The notes: generated from the letters alone by a model not told the origin. A stretch of 32,044 nucleotides of DNA from Verrucomicrobiota bacterium (GCA_016209525.1 JACQWK010000018.1:1-32044), one strand, 5' to 3'. Counted from the first letter of the stretch, positions 14,741 to 23,331 are shown. Program-made: numbers and translations.

Positions 14741-15892
14741 CTACTCCCCGCGCAACGATTCGGCGGGATCTTGGGCCACGGCCAACATGGCCGGGATAAA
14801 TGTCGCCAGCGCTGCGAACGCTGGCGCCGCGACCGATGCCCAGGCCAGCAAACCAAAATCAGGTTTGATGGCCTGGGCGGTGACTTTGAAAATCTCCGGT
14901 CCAAAATTCAACGCGAGCGCGGAGCCGATGGCATAACCCAACACAGCGCCCACTCCCCCCAGCACCGCCGACTTCGCCAAAAAGAGCCAAGCGATTCGAT
15001 TTGAACTGTATCCTAATGCCCGCAGCAGCCCGATCTCGATCTTGCGTTCGCGGACATTCAGCATCGCGAGCACACCGATCCAGGCCGCGCAAACCACGAG
15101 GACGAAGGGCGAGAAAAACGCAGCATACCTTTCCAACGCGCGCCGCTGCTTGGCGCGAGCATCCGCAATGGCGCGGAGCTGAATGACCTTTGTTTCCGGC
15201 AATGCCTTGGCCAGCTCGGCACGAAGGATCTTCAGTGGATCCTGATCGGCGGTCAGGCAAAGGCAATCGATAGCCTTGATTTCATTAATGAGGCCTTCCA
15301 GCTTCAAGATTCGCTGAACATCCGAGAGGAGGCCGAACACACGGATGTCATCCTCGGTGCCGCTTTCGGCCAGACACTGTTCCACAGCGAACTTCTCCCC
15401 GGCCAGCTCAATCTGGCCGCCCTTCGCCAAACCAAGCCGCTGCGCAACTTGGAAGCCCACGAGCACCGTGCCTGCTCTAATCGCAAATCCCATCGGCTGC
15501 CGCTTCTGAGCGGGAGCGACGACCGCCGGAGCCAAGCCGCTCACGATGACGGCCTTGCCCTGGAGCAAGATTTTCCTCTCGAGCGAAGCGACCAGATGAT
15601 TGTACACGAGAAACACGTTCTCGTATTTCGCGAACCGGCCGACCGTGTCTTCGGGCATCGTCTGATCCGAGAAGCCGTCGGCCCAGAATTGATCCATGTC
15701 GGTGTTCTTCGGGAGAATGCGGAGATTGAAACCCAGGTCTCGAGTGACGCGAGCGGTCTCCCGTTGGGATGCTTCCGCGGTGGTGAAATAGGCCACAAAC
15801 AACGCCACGGCGGTGACCACGGCCAGCAGGCTGAGCAGGAAGCTCCACTTCCGGTGAGCCAACTCTTTCAGGACAATCGCGATGACAGTCAT
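14741..15892 (-). CDS. ABC transporter permease, FtsX/MacB family
   Basis: 383 residues with the classic four-helix MacB plan: TM1 at about 16-40 (SFLLSLLAVVTAVALFVAYF), a large extracytoplasmic domain of about 225 residues, then TM2 (FFSPFVLVVCAAWIGVLAML), TM3 (SAVLGGVGAVLGYAIGSALAL) and TM4 (WASVAAPAFAALATFIPAML). The stretch NVRERKIEIGLLRALGYSSNRI after TM2 is the FtsX signature. With the ATPase downstream it forms a full exporter-like complex in the inner membrane. It is divergent from the PQQ propeller gene across 359 bases; a functional link is inference. The end VAQDPAESLRGE is also typical (A.xxxPxExLR). ATG 15892 begins directly before TM1, which fits. Confidence 0.92.
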   Translation of the reverse strand: MTVIAIVLKELAHRKWSFLLSLLAVVTAVALFVAYFTTAEASQRETARVTRDLGFNLRILPKNTDMDQFWADGFSDQTMPEDTVGRFAKYENVFLVYNHLVASLERKILLQGKAVIVSGLAPAVVAPAQKRQPMGFAIRAGTVLVGFQVAQRLGLAKGGQIELAGEKFAVEQCLAESGTEDDIRVFGLLSDVQRILKLEGLINEIKAIDCLCLTADQDPLKILRAELAKALPETKVIQLRAIADARAKQRRALERYAAFFSPFVLVVCAAWIGVLAMLNVRERKIEIGLLRALGYSSNRIAWLFLAKSAVLGGVGAVLGYAIGSALALNFGPEIFKVTAQAIKPDFGLLAWASVAAPAFAALATFIPAMLAVAQDPAESLRGE

Positions 15893-16251
15893 TTGAATAA
15901 AGCCGGGCCGGAATCCGGACGGGGACCGTCCCTATGCATCTAGCCTGGTAGGGACATCGCGCTGCGATGTCCCCGCCCGCGCAGCAGCGGGCGGAACAGA
16001 CAGTAGCGAAACCACGTTATTGGATCTTCTGCTTGCGCCGCTGCACGCGGCGCGGACGGCGCAACGCGCCATCCCTACCCCGTGAAACACACGCGCGATC
16101 GTCCTCAGTCCGACGGCCTCGGCACCACCTATTCCTTTGTGACACAAGAACAGCCCCACCGCACTTGACCGGGATCAAGATGGACCTCGATCGAGCACGC
16201 TATCCTCGTGCCGCGATGCTATTGACGAATCGCATTTGTGAGGTCGCGGCT
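15893..16251. other. Divergent intergenic region, permease / PQQ protein
   Basis: 359 bases holding the family G repeat (15947-16079) and about 170 bases of unique sequence. GAGG at 16240-16243, eight bases before ATG 16252, serves the PQQ gene. I see no convincing -35/-10 pair. Confidence 0.5.
15947..16079. repeat. ~133-bp inverted-terminus repeat, family G copy 2
   Basis: It begins GGTAGGGACATCGCGC and ends GCGCCATCCCTACC. It shares order and inner motifs (TGTCCCCGCC, GCGGGCGGAAC, CTGCACGCGGCGCGGA) with the copy at 1835-1977. Confidence 0.75.
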
Positions 16252-19200
16252 ATGAAAAACTCAACTTCCACACCCAAATCTTCCTTCAAACTTGGAGCGT
16301 GTCTCAAACGCAGGGCAGGCATCTTGTCTGCCTCCGAGTCTGCTTCAAAATCTCAGAAAGGCAGGCTGGAAGCCTGCCCTACGCTGATGAGCCCGTTATT
16401 GACACGCTCCCTGGTCGGCCTTGTGGCGCTTTGTTTCTGGGCGGTCCAATGGCTGCCGGGCGGCGGATCAGGCCAATTCCTCTGGCCAGCCTCCTTCGCC
16501 GCGGAGAGCGGTCGTGCCACTTCCGAAGCCGCACAGGCCGATGCGCTGATGAAGCAGATCGGCGTCTCGCGCGGGCTTTGCGTCGTGCTGGGCGAATCAG
16601 CGACCCCGTTGGCGCTGAAACTCGCGCGGGAAACCGATTTGCTCCTTTACGTCCAGTCGCCGCGCAGCGAGGAAGTCGAGAAAGCGCGCCGAGCTGCGGA
16701 CGAAGCTGGTTTTTATGGCCGCCGCATCTTCATCGACAAAGGCCCGCTCTCGCGCCTGTACTTGGCCGACAACTTGGCCGACATCCTTCTCACCTTTGGC
16801 GGCGCTTCCGATCTCCCAGAGGCAGAAGCCTTGCGTGTGTTGGCGCCCCGGGGAAAGGCAATTCTGGGAGGAAAAGTCTTGATCAAACCCTTGGCCAAGG
16901 GCGCCGATGACTGGAGCCATCCTTATCATGGACCGGATAACAACCCCGCTTCGTCAGACCAACTCGCCAGGGGACCGTACCTGACGAAATTTCTAGCGGA
17001 TCCACGCTATGCTCCATTGCCGCAATTGGCCGTGGCTTCCGCTGGCCGAGTGTTCAAGGTCTTTGGACACATCGCGTTCAAGGAGCGCGAGGAGCCGTGG
17101 CTAAACACGCTTGCGGCCTTCAACGGCTACAACGGCGCGTTCCTCTGGCGCCGCGAGATCCCCGCCGGTCTTATGGTCCATCGCAATACCCTCGTGGCCA
17201 CGCCGGCCTCCGTCTATTTCGGCGATGACCAATCGTGCAAAGTGATCGACGCCGCAACGGGCCAGCTCAAAGATGAAATCGCGCCGCCCAGCGAACTCAC
17301 GGGCGGCACGTTCTGGAAATGGATGGCCCTGGAGGATGATGTGCTCTACGCGATGGTCGGCGAACAGGAACAACGCGATCCCATTATTCGGATGCGCAGC
17401 GATCGTCACGGCTGGCCCTGGGATCCGCTCTCACCCGGATACAATCAGCCGGAGCTGGCGTGGGGTTTTGGCCGCACGGTCCTAGCCATCCATCCGCAAA
17501 CGAAAAGCGTGCTTTGGCGCCACACGGAGCCACAAGCCTTCGATAGCCGGGCCACCTGCCTGAAGGCTGGACGCCTGTTCATCTTCCGCCATGGAAGCTA
17601 CCTGGCTTGCCTCGACGCAAAGACAGGCCGCGAACTCTGGCGCAAAACCAAGGAGAACGCGCCCGAAATTTTCGAAGCTCTCGGTTCGGAGCTGCTTCGA
17701 CAAGACTACCGCACGAATTGGCGCACGACCGCTTACGCCAAGTGCAGCGACAAGGCGCTCTACCTGGCGGGTCCGACCATCAACCGGCTGCTGGCCGTAT
17801 CCGCTGAGGACGGCCGCATTCTTTGGCAGCATTCCTACAGCAACTATCAATTGGTGCTTCAGGGAGACGGGCTCTACGCCTTGAGCGGACAGGGTGACAC
17901 GGAACTGAGCCGGAAGTTCGATCCGATCACTGGCCAGATTTTGCAGGAGGTCAAGCTGGCCCGCCGCGCGTGCACACGGCCCACGGGCTCGATTGACGCG
18001 ATCTTCTGCCGCGCGAGCGGCGGCTCGACTCGCCTCGATCTCGACACCGCTCAACCGCAGCTTGTTTCGCCGATGCGAGCCCAGTGCCAGGACGGCGTGA
18101 CCGTCGCCAACGGTTTGCTCTATTGGTGGCCAAGTGTGTGCGACTGCAACCTCACGCTCTACGGCATTACCTGCCTCGGACCCGCCGGCAAGTTTGACTT
18201 CGCGCAAGCGGCCAAAGAATCGGAGCGTCTCGAACGCAACAGCGCAAGCGACGCGCCGGTCGTCGATCTGCCTGAAAGTCCCGCCGACTGGCCGGCCTTC
18301 CGAGCCAACAACACCGCGACATCAACGACGGAGGCCAACGTGTCCCCGCGCAGCGGCAGGCTCTGGCAGACGATTCCAACGGCTGAATTGACGCCTACCG
18401 CGCCGACCGTTGTGGCGGGCATGGTGTTCGTCGCCGGTTCGGACGGCGTCGTGCGCGCTCTGGATGCGAACAGCGGGAAGCCGCTTTGGACGGCATTCAC
18501 CGGAGGCAACGTGCGCTTTCCTCCCACGATCTGGCAAGGACGCGCTTTCGTGGGTTCGGGTGACGGCTGGGTTTATTCCTTTGAAGCAAAGACAGGCCGG
18601 CTTCTCTGGCGATTCCGCGCGGCGCCGGAGGAGCGCAAAATTCCTGTCTATGGCCAACTGTCATCGACTTGGCCCGCTGCCAGCGGTGTGTTGGTGCGCG
18701 ACGGCGTCGCGTACGTGGCCGCGGGGATCGTGAATTACGACGGCACTCACGTCTATGCGCTCGACGCCTCCACGGGCGCGATCAAGTGGCAGAATAACTC
18801 TTCCGGTCACTTGGACCCGGAAGCGCTGGCGGGCGTCAGTGTGCAAGGACACATGCTCATTCACGACGGCAAGCTTTGGCTGGCGGGCGGCAATGTGGTT
18901 TCGCCCGCCGTGTATGATTTGGCGAATGGAAAGTGCTTGAACGACGTGAACCTGGTGCACCGAACGGTCAATAACAACGTGCCCGCCTCGGAAAGCCCGC
19001 GAGGGGCGGCGCTGTATTTGGTTGGCAACCGCGTCATGGTCAGCGACCAGCCTTTCTACGCGCACCCGAAATACAAAGTCTATGACCCCTCCGTCTTGAA
19101 CAAAACCTGGGTGGGCTCCACGGGCGACCGAGATTTGACTTGGGTGAACAACTTGAAAGTGGCCTGCTACCGGCGTGCGGATGACAAACGAGCGGATCGC

Positions 19201-19491
19201 TTCCTCGCCGCCTGGGGAAGACCGCGCGCCCAAGGACCCGACCCGTTGTGGGAGTTCGAATCCAAGGAAAGCGTGGCGGTGGCCTTGGCCAACAACGCAT
19301 TGGTCGTGGCTCGACCTTCGGAAATCGCAGCGCTCAGCCTTGAGAATGGCCGGCCGCTTTGGGCCCAAGCGCTGCCGGGAACGCCGGTGCCATGGGGCTT
19401 GGCCGTGGATCGCAACGGGCGAGTGATCGTCACGCTCGAAGGCGGGCAAGTGCTCTGCTTCGGCGGGCGGCAATTGACCGCCGCGAGATGA
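16252..19491 (+). CDS. Secreted PQQ-type beta-propeller with methyltransferase-like N-domain
   Basis: 1079 residues. After a leader (hydrophobic core about 54-68, LVGLVALCFWAVQWL) comes a Rossmann-like region (about 95-220) with GLCVVLGE, DLLLYVQSP, RIFIDKG, LADNLADILLTFGG and ALRVLAPRGKAIL, the order seen in SAM-dependent methyltransferases (glycine loop, acidic strand end, LxPGG-like). Then follow two propeller blocks with PQQ-repeat motifs: YLACLDAKTGRELW (about 451), LLAVSAEDGRILW (512), DWPAFRANN (about 680, start of block 2), VVRALDANSGKPLW (732), WVYSFEAKTGRLLW (773) and VYALDASTGAIKW (834). No quinone enzyme residues can be assigned, so binding or scaffolding is as likely as catalysis. 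ATG 16252 is favoured by GAGG eight bases upstream; residues 15-53 come from an in-frame 117-bp element, and ATG 16387 within it is an alternative. Confidence 0.88.
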   Translation: MKNSTSTPKSSFKLGACLKRRAGILSASESASKSQKGRLEACPTLMSPLLTRSLVGLVALCFWAVQWLPGGGSGQFLWPASFAAESGRATSEAAQADALMKQIGVSRGLCVVLGESATPLALKLARETDLLLYVQSPRSEEVEKARRAADEAGFYGRRIFIDKGPLSRLYLADNLADILLTFGGASDLPEAEALRVLAPRGKAILGGKVLIKPLAKGADDWSHPYHGPDNNPASSDQLARGPYLTKFLADPRYAPLPQLAVASAGRVFKVFGHIAFKEREEPWLNTLAAFNGYNGAFLWRREIPAGLMVHRNTLVATPASVYFGDDQSCKVIDAATGQLKDEIAPPSELTGGTFWKWMALEDDVLYAMVGEQEQRDPIIRMRSDRHGWPWDPLSPGYNQPELAWGFGRTVLAIHPQTKSVLWRHTEPQAFDSRATCLKAGRLFIFRHGSYLACLDAKTGRELWRKTKENAPEIFEALGSELLRQDYRTNWRTTAYAKCSDKALYLAGPTINRLLAVSAEDGRILWQHSYSNYQLVLQGDGLYALSGQGDTELSRKFDPITGQILQEVKLARRACTRPTGSIDAIFCRASGGSTRLDLDTAQPQLVSPMRAQCQDGVTVANGLLYWWPSVCDCNLTLYGITCLGPAGKFDFAQAAKESERLERNSASDAPVVDLPESPADWPAFRANNTATSTTEANVSPRSGRLWQTIPTAELTPTAPTVVAGMVFVAGSDGVVRALDANSGKPLWTAFTGGNVRFPPTIWQGRAFVGSGDGWVYSFEAKTGRLLWRFRAAPEERKIPVYGQLSSTWPAASGVLVRDGVAYVAAGIVNYDGTHVYALDASTGAIKWQNNSSGHLDPEALAGVSVQGHMLIHDGKLWLAGGNVVSPAVYDLANGKCLNDVNLVHRTVNNNVPASESPRGAALYLVGNRVMVSDQPFYAHPKYKVYDPSVLNKTWVGSTGDRDLTWVNNLKVACYRRADDKRADRFLAAWGRPRAQGPDPLWEFESKESVAVALANNALVVARPSEIAALSLENGRPLWAQALPGTPVPWGLAVDRNGRVIVTLEGGQVLCFGGRQLTAAR
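16294..16410. mobile_element. 117-bp MITE-like element in the leader of the PQQ gene
   Basis: The ends GGAGCGTGTC (16294-16303) and GACACGCTCC (16401-16410) are perfect 10-bp inverted repeats, extending imperfectly to about 17 bp. Inside are GCAGGCATCTTGTCTGC and GGCAGGCTGGAAGCCTGCC hairpins. The length is exactly 39 codons without a stop in frame. No target duplication is obvious. A degenerate end (GAGAGTGTTTCAAAA on the minus strand, about 6866-6880) accompanies the hairpin at 6820-6854. Confidence 0.7.
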
Positions 19492-19637
19492 GAAGGATGA
19501 ATTCTTCTCACACGCCTCGAGATCGCAGGATTGAATTCTCCGGATTGCTGGCAAGTTCGCGCTCTCTGGAAATTGCCAACGCGCTGCCGACTGCAAGTCG
19601 GCGATACAGCCCAGCGCGGCGAATCCGCAACCATAGC

Positions 19638-19744
19638 GGCGCGCGGCCTTCCAGGCCGCAGCGGCTCCGAAAGCCAGAGGCGCCCGAGAATCTCCGAGCC
19701 TCGCCTTCGGTGTGAGGCCTCTGCGGCCTGGAAGGCCGCGCGCC
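19638..19744. repeat. Perfect 24-bp inverted repeat
   Basis: The arms 19638-19661 and 19721-19744 are exact inverse copies, and each arm contains GGCCTTCCAGGCC-type palindromy. The 59-base interior carries a weak hairpin. It is the longest perfect arm pair in the window. Confidence 0.8.
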
Positions 19745-19768
19745 GGAAAAATCGGCGCGGCTGGCGCT

Positions 19769-19789
19769 CCCTCTCCCGGCGGGAGAGGG
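19769..19789. repeat. CCCTCTCCC hairpin, copy 1
   Basis: CCCTCTCCC GGC GGGAGAGGG followed by CCAGGGTGAGGGGG. The same hairpin and tail occur at 23332-23353 and, without the tail, at 28076-28097. Confidence 0.75.
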
Positions 19790-19926
19790 CCAGGGTGAGG
19801 GGGATGCAGGCCAGTCAACCAGAGTTGGCGCCATGTGCTCGCCGACGACATCAAGACCGCCGAATCAGCGATTGAGAAGCATACTCACCAACGCAGGCCA
19901 GGCTCCCAGCGTGCCGCGCTTTTGGT

Positions 19927-19969
19927 GGGCAAGTTGCCGCCCAGGACGGGCTGGTAGCCCGTTCCACCC
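19927..19969. repeat. GGGCAAGTTGCCC repeat, copy 3 (hairpin order swapped)
   Basis: GGGCAAGTTGCCGCCC then ACGGGCTGGTAGCCCGTTCCACC. It lies just upstream of ATG 20004. Confidence 0.7.
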
Positions 19970-20003
19970 ATATTTATACCACGTTCTAAGACCCGCACTC
20001 GCG

Positions 20004-21203
20004 ATGGTTTTGTGGTTTCTCGTTCAGCCCCATTCTCTCCTCGCCTGCCGATACAACGTCCGCGACGTTGGCTTCGTCGATTTCGGAACCGAGGCTTACC
20101 ATCTTTATGTTTTCGTTCAGAACAACACCCCGCCGGATTTCATTTCGCTGCTCCAGACGCTGCCATCCTCGGCGCTGCGCGCCAGCAATGTCGAAGTCGA
20201 ACTCATCAACACCGACGAGCAGAAACAGCACCCCGCCTTGACCCACCTTCCCGCAGGCACGCAGGAGGCGTCTCCGGTTGCGGTTCTGGTGTCTCCGGAC
20301 GGACCATCGCTGCGATTGCCAATTCTTAAACCGGACCAACCCTTCGGGCAGACGCTGGCTTCAGCGCTGGATGCGATTGTTTCTTCTCCCAAGCGAGAAG
20401 AGATTCTCGGCGTGGTCGGCCGGGCCTTTGCTGCCGTTCTGCTCATCGAGGGTGAGAGCGAAGAAGCGAATGTCAGCGCCCGAAAGGCAATCTCGGAGGC
20501 CATCGATCAAATCCGCGCGCAGATGAAATCGATGCCCAAAAACATCGCTCACCCTCCCGAAATGATCGCGCTTGGGCCGAAGGCGCTCCTTCGGGAAGAG
20601 ATTCTGCTCTGGAGTCTGCACCAAGACACCAAGAAAACGAGGGAGCCGCGCGCCGCGGTGTTGTATGGGAAAGCCCGTTGGATCGGGCCACTGATGAGAG
20701 GTGCGGAGATTTCGGTGCGCAACTTGACCGGCATCCTTTCTATCATCGGCGCCGATTGCGAGTGCGGTCTCGACATTTCCTGGACTCAAGGCACCCGCCT
20801 GCCCGTGCGCTGGAATGCGGAGCGGCACGCCCAAGTGGCGAAAGCGTTGGGTTTCGATCCGGAGAATCCGCTCGTAAAGGTCGAAGTTAGCCGCATCATT
20901 GGGAGGTATGGCGTCAGGACCCGGGAAGCTACGCAGCCGGAAACTACGTCTGAAAAATCCGCCACGAGTAGCGCAGGCTACCAGCCTGTCCCGTCCGGCG
21001 ACTCGCCGGACGGAAGAAAGGCGCATCCGAACCGCGGTGCTGAAGCGGCAGACCAAGGGAGCTCCGAGACCGTCCTTCTGGGCGAGAGTACACACCTTCT
21101 GAAACGGTCCGTTTATTTCACGGCGGGGCTGGCCGTGACTATCGTGGCCGTCGGGTTGGCCATCGTCTGGCGGGCGGCAAGGAAGAAGAGACTGGAACAA
21201 TGA
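20004..21203 (+). CDS. Signal- and TM-anchored protein of unknown family (CRYNVRD protein)
   Basis: 399 residues, not recognised. A short hydrophobic leader MVLWFLVQPHSLLAC (1-15) leads into CRYNVRDVGFVDFG; LLAC fits a lipobox but also a plain Sec cleavage before Cys. The region 20-110 (AYHLYVFVQNN..NVEVELINTDEQ) has an alternating strand/helix look reminiscent of thioredoxin folds (weak). Residues about 290-300 contain ISVRNLTGILSIIGADCECGLDISW with two close Cys. A low-complexity stalk (about 310-364), partly encoded by a repeat, precedes a TM helix (about 369-389, VYFTAGLAVTIVAVGLAIVW) and a basic tail RAARKKRLEQ. So most of the protein should be outside the cytoplasm. It follows the PQQ propeller gene. 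ATG 20004 is the only start before the leader; no Shine-Dalgarno is seen, and the leader lacks positive charges, so the original start may have been lost. Confidence 0.75.
   Translation: MVLWFLVQPHSLLACRYNVRDVGFVDFGTEAYHLYVFVQNNTPPDFISLLQTLPSSALRASNVEVELINTDEQKQHPALTHLPAGTQEASPVAVLVSPDGPSLRLPILKPDQPFGQTLASALDAIVSSPKREEILGVVGRAFAAVLLIEGESEEANVSARKAISEAIDQIRAQMKSMPKNIAHPPEMIALGPKALLREEILLWSLHQDTKKTREPRAAVLYGKARWIGPLMRGAEISVRNLTGILSIIGADCECGLDISWTQGTRLPVRWNAERHAQVAKALGFDPENPLVKVEVSRIIGRYGVRTREATQPETTSEKSATSSAGYQPVPSGDSPDGRKAHPNRGAEAADQGSSETVLLGESTHLLKRSVYFTAGLAVTIVAVGLAIVWRAARKKRLEQ
20974..21013. repeat. Two perfect hairpins inside the CRYNVRD gene
   Basis: CAGGCT ACC AGCCTG (20974-20988) and CCGTCCGGCG ACT CGCCGGACGG (20991-21013). 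They are translated in frame as AGYQPVPSGDSPDGR in the stalk before the TM helix. Confidence 0.75.
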
Positions 21204-21324
21204 TTAGAGCGAGTCGGAGATACAAGGTTGTGGACAAGTCCTGAGGCCCGATCCGTCGTGTCTATCGTGGTTAGAAGTGCCAGATCTAGGATGCAATCAA
21301 GATTCCGGAGCCGATGTTGACATC

Positions 21325-22035
21325 TTAACTTCCAAACAGCAATCGGTGCCCGATGCTCAGAATTCCAAGATCAACCACGACGTGACACATCCAAGCCCCG
21401 GCCAGGGTGCCTTGCCTTTCGTACATCGTGCTCCAGAGAACGCCTCCGACGCCCACCAACCCGCCCAGCAGCAATCCCCAGCCGAAGGGAAAATATTGTG
21501 TCGTGACTACGACGTGGTGCGCGGCGAACGCCGCTCCGGCCAGGAGATGGGCTGCAATCGCGGGGACTACCCTTCGCAGGTTCCCAAACACGAACCAACG
21601 CCAATAGTATTCCTCCAGCAGCGAATGAATCAGCGAAAGAAACAGCGCGAAGGTCCAATAATGCTCCAGGACGCCGAGCGTCTGCGCTTTGGCTCGAATC
21701 TTGGGCGCGCTTGTCATCACCATTTCGCCGACCGGCGTGGCCATCAACGCCCACATCAATGCTCCGACTCCCAGCCCAACGAGGATTCCCCAAGGCAAAG
21801 CCCGCCAATGCGTCCGGCTCCGCAAATCGACTTTTGGCCAACCCGTTCGGGTGATGAAGGCGATGGACACCACCGGCCATAACAGCGTGAAGGTCTTTGT
21901 GCCGCCATAAATCAAGCGGGCCGCCGGGTGCTCGCTCAGCCAGACGAAATAAAGCAGTGCGCCGGCGAACGGAAGAACCATGGCCGGCCCCAGGGCTGAC
22001 CAAGTCTGCGACCGCCGATCAGTTGTGCCGCTCAT
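21325..22035 (-). CDS. CPBP-family intramembrane metalloprotease
   Basis: 236 residues, very hydrophobic, with 6-8 membrane helices. All CPBP (Abi/Rce1-like) motifs are present: E141-E142-x3-R146 (LLEEYYWRWFVFG), F-x3-H (AFAAHH, H173/H174) and the last motif HVVVDLG with H218 and D222. Such enzymes cleave or process membrane-bound substrates; roles range from prenyl-protein processing to bacteriocin immunity, and the substrate here is unknown. ATG 22035 has GAGG nine bases upstream. It is divergent from the receiver/HD-GYP gene across about 120 bases and convergent with the CRYNVRD gene; no operon partner. Confidence 0.9.
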   Translation of the reverse strand: MSGTTDRRSQTWSALGPAMVLPFAGALLYFVWLSEHPAARLIYGGTKTFTLLWPVVSIAFITRTGWPKVDLRSRTHWRALPWGILVGLGVGALMWALMATPVGEMVMTSAPKIRAKAQTLGVLEHYWTFALFLSLIHSLLEEYYWRWFVFGNLRRVVPAIAAHLLAGAAFAAHHVVVTTQYFPFGWGLLLGGLVGVGGVLWSTMYERQGTLAGAWMCHVVVDLGILSIGHRLLFGS

Positions 22036-22157
22036 AAAAAGACGCCTCGAAGACCGACTTCATGCTGCACGTCGAAACTCGCGCCCATCCGTGGTTGAAC
22101 CCCTTTTCCCGGTCCGTGCGTTGATTTTTGCTGCCAGCTTTCGAATTTTGGAGTCAC

Positions 22158-23312
22158 ATGTCCAGCATGATGCCGAAAGTATTGATCGTCGATGATGACG
22201 CTGGGGTCCTGGCGTTCTACCAGGATTACCTCCAAAAGCGGTTTACTCTCGACACTTCTCCCGCCGGCACTCAAGCCGTGGAATTGGTCCGTACCCAGGG
22301 ACCGTACGCCGTGGTGGTCGCTGACTTGAACATGCCCGAAATGAACGGGATCGAGCTGCTGGAGCAATGCCACCGATTGGCGCCGGACACGGTTCGGATC
22401 ATGCTGACCGGCGACGCGGATTTGCCCACGGCCATCGAAGCCATCAATAAGGGTCACATCTTTCAGTTTCTCACCAAGCCTTGTCCGCCCAACATGCTCG
22501 CCGCATCCCTCGAAACGGCGGTCAAGCAGTACAAATTGATCGTCGCTGAACGGGAACTCCTGGAGCTGACGCTCAGCGGGACCATCAAAATGCTAACCGA
22601 AATTCTCTCGCTGGTGGAGGCGAGTTCGTTTGGCCTCAGCCAGCGCATCCGGGATTGCGTGAGGGTGCTGGCTCAAGCGCTCAAAATGGACCAAGTCTGG
22701 GAACTGGAGGCAGCCGCCATGCTCTGCCAGATCGGCTATGTTACGGTGCCCTCCAGCATCTTGCAGAAACTCCGCCACGCCCTGACTCTTCAGACGAATG
22801 AAAAGGCGGTCCTCGAGCGTGTCCCGGAAATTGGAGCGAAACTCCTGGGGCACATCCCAAGGCTGGAAACCGTCGCTCAGATGGTCCTGTATCAAAGCAA
22901 AAACTTCGACGGCACAGGTTTCCCCCACGATGCGCTCGGCGGAGAGAAAATCCCGTTGGGCGCCAGGATTCTGCGAGTGGTTTCCGAACTGTTGCGGCTC
23001 GAATCCGAGGGGATCAGCCGGCGTGTGGCGTTGGAGCAAATGCGGGCATTTCCGGGCCGGTACGACCCCGTCGTGTTGGACGCCGCATCCGCGTCGCTGG
23101 TCATCGACGTTTCCAAGATCGTGAAACGCCATGGCAAACCAATCCCCCTCAGCGAACTTGCTGTGGGCCACATCCTGGCCGAGCGCATCGAGACGATCGA
23201 TGCGCTGAAGATCGTCGGAGCGGGCAGCAAAATTTCGCCGATGTTGTTGGAAAAGCTGCACAACTTCAACCAACTGGGAACGATTAAAGAACCAATCTAT
23301 GTGGAGGAATAG
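22158..23312 (+). CDS. Response regulator with degenerate HD-GYP domain
   Basis: 384 residues. The receiver (about 6-120) has D12-D14, phospho-acceptor D56 (VVVADLNMP), Thr84 and Lys107 (LTKP), all intact. The C-terminal part (about 140-300) has the HD-GYP helical plan: LSQRIRDCVRVLAQAL, AAAMLCQIGYVTVP, GAKLLGHIP, AQMVLYQSKNFDGTGFP and IPLGARILRVV. But the metal-binding HD is Cys190-Gln191, HDIGK reads CQIGY, and the HHE stretch reads YQSKN; only the GTGFP loop survives. It is therefore unlikely to hydrolyse c-di-GMP and may bind it or a partner (inference). The final 60 residues (SELAVGHILAERIETIDALKIVGAGSKIS) look like the C-terminal extension of such regulators. ATG 22158 is chosen because GGAG lies four bases upstream; the frame extends slightly to a TTG at 22128. 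Confidence 0.88.
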   Translation: MSSMMPKVLIVDDDAGVLAFYQDYLQKRFTLDTSPAGTQAVELVRTQGPYAVVVADLNMPEMNGIELLEQCHRLAPDTVRIMLTGDADLPTAIEAINKGHIFQFLTKPCPPNMLAASLETAVKQYKLIVAERELLELTLSGTIKMLTEILSLVEASSFGLSQRIRDCVRVLAQALKMDQVWELEAAAMLCQIGYVTVPSSILQKLRHALTLQTNEKAVLERVPEIGAKLLGHIPRLETVAQMVLYQSKNFDGTGFPHDALGGEKIPLGARILRVVSELLRLESEGISRRVALEQMRAFPGRYDPVVLDAASASLVIDVSKIVKRHGKPIPLSELAVGHILAERIETIDALKIVGAGSKISPMLLEKLHNFNQLGTIKEPIYVEE

Positions 23313-23331
23313 GAATCGACCAGGGCGGTTT

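Larger units (their letters stand above)
19492..20003. other. Repeat-filled gap between PQQ gene and CRYNVRD gene
   Basis: 512 bases. Apart from the repeats listed at 19638-19744, 19769-19789 and 19927-19969 and a repeat fragment at about 19584-19603, I see nothing. Both flanking genes read rightward, so the repeats may be transcribed. Confidence 0.6.
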
